From contig NC_087063.1 in assembly GCF_963678635.1 (NCBI RefSeq), positions 46,542,101 to 46,606,100 on the forward strand: a DNA stretch of 64,000 nucleotides. The letters run 5' to 3'. The stretch's first letter is position 1; every line of letters starts with the position of its first letter. A program made the translations under genes and the position numbers. The stretch comes from Symsagittifera roscoffensis. Its lineage: Eukaryota > Xenacoelomorpha > Acoela > Convolutidae. Positions 23,701 through 32,700 of the stretch are shown here, one piece after another. Under the pieces are notes generated by a model. The model searched no databases, was not told the origin of the DNA, and saw only the letters and a program-made list of their open reading frames with translations.

Positions 23701-26700
23701 GACCTCAAGCACATTCAGTTGAGCATGAGCACTTAACTCCTTTACAGATACAAATAAGATCGATTTCAAAGTTTTTGGCTCGTATACTGGCGACCTCAAA
23801 CCGAAAGCTGGTTTAAGTTGAAAAATTTTGGGACTTATGCGTATGATTTTTTGTTTTGGGACCAATGAATACGCACCATCCAATACGTTAGTGCAAATCC
23901 GGCAGGTTAACTAAAATTACGAAAAAGTTTTAAAACGAATAACATAGTGCTTCGTGATTTAGTTCATTGCGGAGATTGCTCAAAATTACACATCAACACT
24001 TTTACCCATGCTGTTTAATTTATGCAAGAAATTTGCAATGAAATGCGCCCCCTCGCGTTTTAAAAGCGTGGTCTGATCATATAACACTACGCTCTCAATT
24101 TTGAAAAGCCGTTTTTCGTGCCTTTTCCTTTTTTTTTAGGCGAGCTTCATTTTAGTTCGAAAATGTGTTCACAATACGCTTCAAGAGTATAATCACCAGA
24201 ACATAATAAAACCACCTGACAGTTGCAAAGGAGTACGAAGCAAGGAAAGAAAAAACACTTGTTTTCGAATTTTAAAGAAAAAAATATATGCTCTTAAGCT
24301 CTTTGAATTTCATGAACAATTTATGATTGATGTTTATTTGAAAAAATTAACCCAATTTGCCAATTTGAGAAAACTAGATCAATAGGCAAAAGTTTAATTC
24401 CGCTGGGACATCTGTACATTAAAACCTACTTTCGAAACTAGAAGTCGATCGCGTTTTTCGTGACACTTACACTTTTGCTGTTCGATAATGGAAGTGGCCA
24501 TTTAACAAGGGAAACTAATCGAACTTAAAAAGAAATCGGAAGCCAAACCGCGAAAAATCGAAATTAAGCATGAACAAATTTTAGACATTTCTTGAAAAAA
24601 TTCAAAAAAAATCATTACGACCTAAATAAGAGTCTTCCAAGCGTTCATTACTCTTAGAAAGTATTTACGAACAAAATTAGGAGAAACAAACTGCTACGCT
24701 TAAATAAATGTCCTTCGTGGCAATCAGCAGCTTAATCATGTAGATTTCTATCGTTTAAATAACTATCATGAAGAATTCAACTGCTCTTTTTTATATTCAA
24801 TTCCAGTTGAATAAATGAGGCAATTTCGCAGGTTTCAAACACCTCTAAGTTCGGTGGTTGTAAACCCGTTAGTTTATACGACGTTTTGGGAATATCTCAA
24901 GTCCTCGAAGACCGTTTAAAATTGAACCAACCTCCAAATAACCGACACTGAGCATCTGACACTGACATCTTGAACAAACTGGTTACAAACAGCTGCCTGA
25001 AAGCTTCCAGACCATCTGTCGACAAAACTCCACACAAGGATTTCAAGTATCTTTGCATCAACTTTTCACTGGCTTCGCGCTTCGCACAATTTGATTCTCT
25101 CTGCATTACGTTCAAAATAAATGCAATCAAGTACGAATTTATTTTATAAATTGTGCCAGCTTCATCAATAATAGAATTTATTTTGACCGCACTCAGAAAC
25201 TGCAAAGCAGTCCTATTCACCGCTAAGTTAGGATAAGCAATGAACTTGGCAATTTGCGGATACTTTTCAGTCACTGCTTTCGCGAATTTCGTGTGGTGAT
25301 AGTCAGCTTCATCAGTACGTAAAGAAAACAAATAAACCAAACTTTTCAAGTAAACAGACGCAATACTCGATTCTGATGGTAAAGTAAGCGAAATTTTACG
25401 GATGATTAAAGTATGGATGTTGGGCAATGCAAGTCCTATTTCTTTAACTATGGCCAATATTTCCATAATTTTGAAGCTCCGGTAGTATTCATGACTCATC
25501 AAATGCAGAATGAACTTAGCAGCAAAGACGTCGCCCTCGGCTAGGCAAAGAGTCCTGATGTAAAACCTTACAAAAAATGTCTGCTCGTGAATCAGCATGT
25601 ACCAATACAATTCGGATAAGAACTCAAAATTTTCAATGAGTTCCATTATGAAAAGCTGATCAGTCAATGACAACTTGTAGGAAAAGTATCTCGACTGTGC
25701 CACTCTTTGTAGCTCCAATAACCAGTAATGCAGCAAATTATGAATGTGTACGTGGAACTTTTTCGACAGTCTTTTCGAAACTGTCTTGCAATGAGTCTCC
25801 AGTAAAAACTTGAACAACTTCAATGAACTCGGTCCATTTTTCATCAGTAATGAAACCGCTTGGTTTGTTAGAGCATCAATCGACGCTTGGTCGACATGCT
25901 CAATGCCTTTGTCCAACGTTTGCATGGTCTTATCTAGCAATTCTATGTCGAGTATTTCCGCCAGATATTCCAGAATACATCCAGAAAAATCGGGTAATTT
26001 ATCGCAAGTGAACATCAGATAGTCGACACAGAGAAGAGAGTACCTATACAAAATTTTGTTCACACCATGTAAAACTGTAGCAAATTAATGAACCCAAAAT
26101 GTGTTTCAGCAAAAAAAAAACTGAAAAAAAAACATTAATTGATTGATGTATCCTTGAACATAAACAAATGTACGAAAATTCATAGCACCCGTGTTCTTAA
26201 AATAACTTAAGTCTCCGGCTGTTAAGCCGTAACTTAAGTCTCCGGCTGTTGTGCCCACTGAAATTTAAGATAAGTAAAAATATTAAGGAAAATTCAAGAT
26301 TTATTCAAACAATGATAAAGTACCTGGTTTTTAATGCTAGGATAGCATTTTTCAGAGGTGACACCATTTTCTGCTGGACCATTCGTCGATGAAACTTCGC
26401 AATGTAAGCAACGGATTCAACGAAGTTCAATTTCAAGCCAGCAGTTACTGTCGCGCTGTGTTTCATGTTGGCGGGTAGCCCGAATGAGTCACATTGCTCG
26501 TGAATTTGTTTCAAAGACAGATCGACCACTGCTGGCAAAATCAGCTCAGGATGGTTCATTCCTAGATGGGCCACAATCCATTCTGCATTTGGTAGATTAT
26601 CTTTGACCTGCAGGAATAAATGAGTAAAATACTGAAAATGAAAATTAGAGGAAAACAAGAGAAAGTCTTCAAAAAATTAAAACCGATTAAGTTTATGTTC

Positions 26701-29700
26701 CGATTTGATAACATTTGCGATGAACACCAATGACCATACAATGATGAGAAATCAACGCCGAGATAAAAAAAAATAGACCGCTAAAATGAATCTTCAAAAT
26801 TCGAATTTCTTAATTTTGAATAATGCTTTGGAACAAAAATTCAATACTGATTCACAAACAACAAGCTACATCTATAAGTATTTCTAGAACCTCAATCATA
26901 GTTTAAAATTTAATCAACATACTGAATCTACGGTTATGGTATATAAATTACACGGTGCTTAAAAACAATTCAACTTAGCTATTAGCAGATCATAACAAAA
27001 ATCAATTCAAAAAGAACATCGAAGTTGAACTTTCATAACCCAAAAAACAAGTGACCAAAATCTACTTGAAGATTTCAAACATAGCCAACTGACAGTTGGA
27101 AAAAAGTAATGAACGCAAGAAAACATTTAAAAATTGACTTGTTTTTTGAAAAAAAATCTCAATTTCGAACTTCAGGGGGAAAATAGATGGCCTTAAAGCT
27201 CTTTGAAATTTTAGAATAATTTATGATTGACACTTTTCAATAAAATTCGCTCAGTTTTAGAAAATTAGAACGATAGGTAAAATTTTTTTCCCGCTATTCT
27301 GAATATTAAAATCCTCTTTCAAATTAGAAGTCGATCGCGTTTTTGGTAACATTTACACTTTTGCTAATTGATAGCGGAACTTGCCATGATTTTAACAAAG
27401 GACAAAAACTAAACATAAAAAGAAACCAAAAATCAAACCACCAAAAACCAAATTCGACCCAGAGCAAATTTCCTGGAAAAAAAAGCAAAAAAAAATCGTA
27501 ACGACCTATCTAAGAGACTGAACTACATTTTCCACTCGTAATCAAACTATCAAGTTCACCACTTGCAATACAATACAAGCATAAAAACTGAGGCGAAGCT
27601 GCGCTTCGCAAACACGCGCGGTAACACGACAAAAAGCAGCTCTAACAGTGCAAGAAAAAAAAAGATTCAAAATCAAAATAATTCGGCTATGTCTGAGATT
27701 CGAATCTGCGATCTAGAGATTATGAAACTCATGCACTAACCACGGAAGCTTACTATGTACTAAACACTAGCCACAAAGAAAGCAGAGAACAGAATCTATG
27801 CAATTTCCAATGCTACAGTGAAACCTCCAAATAACTGAACACTTTTAAAAAAAAACACCTTTATTTGCGAACTAGTTTAGAAAAAAAAGTTAGTACTAAT
27901 ACACTAACGCTCGCCATTGTAAAAAAAATACATTATTAAAATCAAAAAAAAAATCAAAATACTAAGTGATCCAAAAATTTTGGATGGCTTGATAAAAGAC
28001 AACAAAAGCTCAGACAAATCTTGAGTTACTTAATTATTTTTTGAATTTTGTTACAACGATGCGGGATAAAATGGGTAATTTAAAAAAAAAGACTGCCAAA
28101 AACCTTAGTTGCTTCTCTACTAAGGTTGTTATTTTGATTGAACGCAAAAACTCAGATTTGGGAGAGTGTTTTCGAGAAAAGTCAATAGTTTCAAAAAACG
28201 AAAAAAAAAACAAATATTGACTTTTCTGAGGCCCATAACTTTTGTATAAGATTTGGGAGGGTAATTTTTGAGAACAGTCAAAAATTTTCCAAAAAAACGG
28301 CCAATTAATTCAAAATTTGATTATTCCGAGACAGCTTCTTATAAACAAGGAAAAAGGCTATTATTTTGATTGATCGCAAAAACTCACACTTGGGAGAGTG
28401 TTTTTGAGAAAAGTCAAATAAATCCAAAAACCGGTTTAAAAAATACTTTTAAATTTTTGATGTGGGTGTAGGCGCATAGGCAGAGGCGCTTCCAATAAAT
28501 GTTCTTTGAATTGAGCCTAAAATCTCAGCTTTGTGCAAATACTTTTGAACAAAAGTCAAAAAGAATCAGAAAACGGTCAAATATTCGACTATTTCGAGGG
28601 TCATATAAATTTGAGTAAAGTTGGGCGTAGCGGCTTACGCAGGGAAGCTTACCACAACCTGTTCTATCTATTGAACACAAAATCTCAGATTTGTGAAGAT
28701 AGTTTTGAGACTACTCAAACTTTTTCGGAGGCTGAAGACAGTCGGGCAAAAAATTTTTCAAGAAACACTGAAACTTCGCAAAAAATTTTCCAAAATCAAC
28801 ACCTTGTTTTTCTGTATAAATAAGGTTGTGGCCGGAATTCTTGATTCAACACTTAATTTAAAATTTGCAGGGCAGTTTTCGAGAAAACATTCCAAAAACG
28901 GGCAAAAAATTGACTATTCCGAGAACCAAATCTTCCTGTAAGTTTTAGGCTGTTAGTTTGATTGAACGTAAAAACTCAAAATTGGGAGTGTTTTCGAGAA
29001 AAGTCAAGTAGTTTCAACAAATGTTTAAAAACATAAATTGACTTTTCTGTAAGATTTGCGAGGGTAGTTTTCGAAGTCAAAAAGTTTCCAACAAACGGTC
29101 ATTTAAACAGAAAATTTGACTACTCCGAGAACCAATGCTTTTTATATATAAAACTTTAGGCTGTTATTTTGATTGAACGCAAAAACTCAGATTTGCGAGT
29201 TTTTTCGAGAAAAAGTAAATAGTTTCAAAAAACGGTAATAAAAATATTGACTTTTCTGATGCCTATTACTTTTGGGTAAAAGATTTGGGAGGGAAGTTTT
29301 TGAGATACGGAAAATGATTTCAAAAACCCGTCGAGAAAAAAATATATTTCAAAGTTTTTTTGATGTGGGTGTAGCCGCATAGGCAGGAGCGCTTGCAACA
29401 ATTGTTGTTTGGATTGAACTCAAAAACTCCACTTGGGCGGTTAATTCTCGACAAAAGTAAAAACAATAGAAAAAAACGGTCAAATATTTGACTGTTTCGA
29501 GGGCCATACAGTTTTGAGTAAAATTTGAGCGTAGTCGCTGATGCAGGGGAGCTTCTCACAACCCGTTCTATCTATTGCTGTCAAAATCTCAGTTTTCGGA
29601 GGGTGGTTTTGAGAAAAACCCACACTTTCCCGATGGCTGTACACATTCGCGTAAAGAAAAACTTTCAAGAAACACTGAAATTTAACAAAGTTGAAAAAAT

Positions 29701-32700
29701 ACCAAAAGTGTCTTTAAAAACATAGACAACAGACAGACAGTTGGAAAAGAGTCCATGAACGTACGTAATCAGGAAACAAATCTTTATTTTTTAAACCAAA
29801 GCTCAATGTTAGATCTTCAAAGAAAAAAATAGATGCCTTAAAGCTCTTTGAATTTCAAGAACAATTTATGATTGACAATACTTAGAAAAAAACTGTTCCA
29901 ATTTTGGACACAGGCGAAGTTGCACTTCGCATACACAAGCAAAAATATGGGCGATAACGCTACTGGGAAAAATTGAATGAAAAAAACTTTGAGTAAAAAA
30001 AAGAAATTTACTAACTAGCATTCCTCAATTTATAGAGCGGGTACATTTTAACTAGAATACGAAAAAGTTCACTAAAACATCCGACCGTGCCCAAGTGCGA
30101 ACCCCCTTATTGTGTTGCGGGTCTCCTTCCCTACCTCTACGCAACAGATCCATGATACCTTGAAGCTAAAGTGCTGTTTGTAATTTAATAGTCAGTGTTA
30201 AGCCCCTATGGGCCCTGAGGACTATCGACCCATCTCAATCACCCCAGTAATCTCTCGGTTCTTCGAAAGAATTATTATTATGAAAAACTTCATCTCAGCA
30301 CAGTACAACAGCTGGTTACCTAAAAACCAACACGGTTTCAGAAATTCAGCGTCTACCACAACGGCTATGATTTGTCTTCAGCAAGAAATTGCTTCTTTTC
30401 AGAAAAGTAAAGCTGATTATATACAGATACTATCAATAGACCTTAGTAAAGCATTTGATAGAGCCCAGCATTCAATTATAATTGATAAGCTACAATCAGT
30501 TAGACCGGAAATCAATCCATTCATAATCAATTGGATCGCAAATTTTCTTCAGGACAGAAAAATTTTCACGGAAAGTAATTCTCAGCGTTCGAACTTGCTA
30601 TGCATTAACCAAGGTGTTCCTCAGGGAACAGTTCTTGGCCCGCCGCTTTTTAATACAGTAAGCTATGATTTGGATTTGGAGAGTACAAACAGTGCTAGAA
30701 TTATAAAGTTTGCGGACGATGCAAACTCTGTGATAGCGGGGTTCGGCTCGGTCGAAAACACGATGAAAGTTTTGGAGGAAATTAAAACTTGGTACTCCAC
30801 AAATAACTTCATACTCAACGAGGGAAAAACAAAACTGATGACTGTCAAACCGAATGACATTAGTTTAGTACCACAAGCTTTTGATGGTATTGAGCAAGTG
30901 GAAGAGCTTAAAATTCTCGGAGTATTATTTGATAGCAGGCTTACGTTTTCATCGCACATCAAAAGTTTATGCAAAAAAGTAACCAGCAGTATATACCTTT
31001 TGTATAGACTAAAGACATTTGGTATGAACATCTCTGCCCTTGATATTTTATACAAAATTTTGGTGCAGAGTAAAATTACTTACGCATTACCGGTATGGGC
31101 ATGTGCCAATTCGACCGAATTGGCCGATGTGGACAAAGTTCAGCGCAGGGCTCTTAAACTTGGTGTTACTTCTACATTTACTCCAATTTTCGAGCTCATA
31201 GAGAACCATGACAACAAACTATTACAGTCAAGTTCAAAACAAGACCATATTCTTCATTCAAAATTGCCAAAACGAGAAACTTATGCAGAAAACAGACTTA
31301 GAGAAAAAGCAGTTGCAGCACACGAAAAATTAGAAAAACATTTCAAGCTTTTTCCAGCCAGAGCCTTAAGAAACAAAAACTTTCTATAAACTTTTGTTTG
31401 CTTTTGTTCTATCACGTGTAAGATAGATGTGTTTCTATCTTAATAATTTATTCTTTCTTTCTTTCTATTCTTTCTTTCTTAATAATCCTTAGCATTGGCT
31501 GTACTTAATAGCTGTTTGTTGATCAAAATGAGCCCTTTCAAAATGAACACTAATATTTGCGACTTAAGTTGGAAAAAAGAGAGTTCATAATATCACACAA
31601 GCTTTGCTTGTGTAAATACTGGATCAAAAGGTAAAGTTTTTATTACGCTGTTTTTATGCCGTTTGGTTTTGAAACTATAATTCAATCAATTTTTTTGAGG
31701 ATTTGTGCTTTCTTAATCAAATAGCGCAAATAGCCTTCATTATCTCCTAAATTGAAATTTTTTTGCAGCAATTGCTATACAACACAGTAAAAAAATGGCC
31801 AAAAGATTTTTCAAATTAAATTTTCTATTTTTTTTTCAAACTTTTTGAACTTATCAGTTTTGATTCCAAAAAAAATAAGTAAATATAGTTTTGAATACAA
31901 ATAGGCTATTGTAAGCCTACACGCTCAACGTAATAGCTCAAAATTAGACCGAAAAACTCAAACCGGTTTTTCTGAACACTGAGACAAAAGAAATACAACT
32001 GAATAAAAAATCTATTTTTCCCCTCAAACAATGCTTCTAAATTGTAGGCCAAAACGATAGGTCAAATAAAGCTTCTAAGCGAAAAAAAAATACAAAAGAA
32101 ATAACAAAAACAATACAAAAATAAATTATAAAAAAAATAAAAATAATTCATAACACTTTCAGTTACAAGGAAAATCGCTTGAAATTTTTTCGGAAACGGA
32201 ATAAATCCCTTTGGAAAAAAAACATATTCAAACCTCGGAACTTTGCGGTCCCAAGCGTAGTCGTTATCTCTAGACAAAAGGATAACGGAGAAACTGAGAA
32301 ATTTGAATTCATTATAATCCAAGCTATCAAATGATTTTGGTCAACGAGTTGTTAACCCGAAAAAACTCCATATCCCGATTTCATAACCGCTGCTAATCGC
32401 AAACGTAACAAGCCAGAGTTGGTATATTAACCACCAACGTCATAAGCAATTTTTGAACAAATAGAATGAGTATTACAAATGCGAGTATGCTCAAAATATG
32501 ACTATTTGGAAATGACCATCAAAGTCATTCTGTGAACAAAGTTATCTACGGGAAAGAAGTTTAGTATCCGGTTGAAATACATTTGCTTATCACAAAAGTT
32601 ATAATGTTCAAACTTACCAACCCCATGATTTGCGTGATAACTTCTTCTGTCGATATGATGGGGTTCTTCTGGCACACTTGCGCAACGCAGGCATCCAATA

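Noticed and set aside
23614..23919. Missing INTS5 exon between exons 4 and 5
   Set aside because: The required phase 1 entry hits a stop (TAA) within a few codons, and exons 4 and 5 already join in phase to read LFGG.
25810..26022. Plus-strand ORFs of 62-70 codons
   Set aside because: Shadows of INTS5 exon 4.
27060..27900. Helitron identity for family A
   Set aside because: A terminal hairpin exists, but no consistent TC start or CTRR end, and no Rep/helicase coding sequence was seen.
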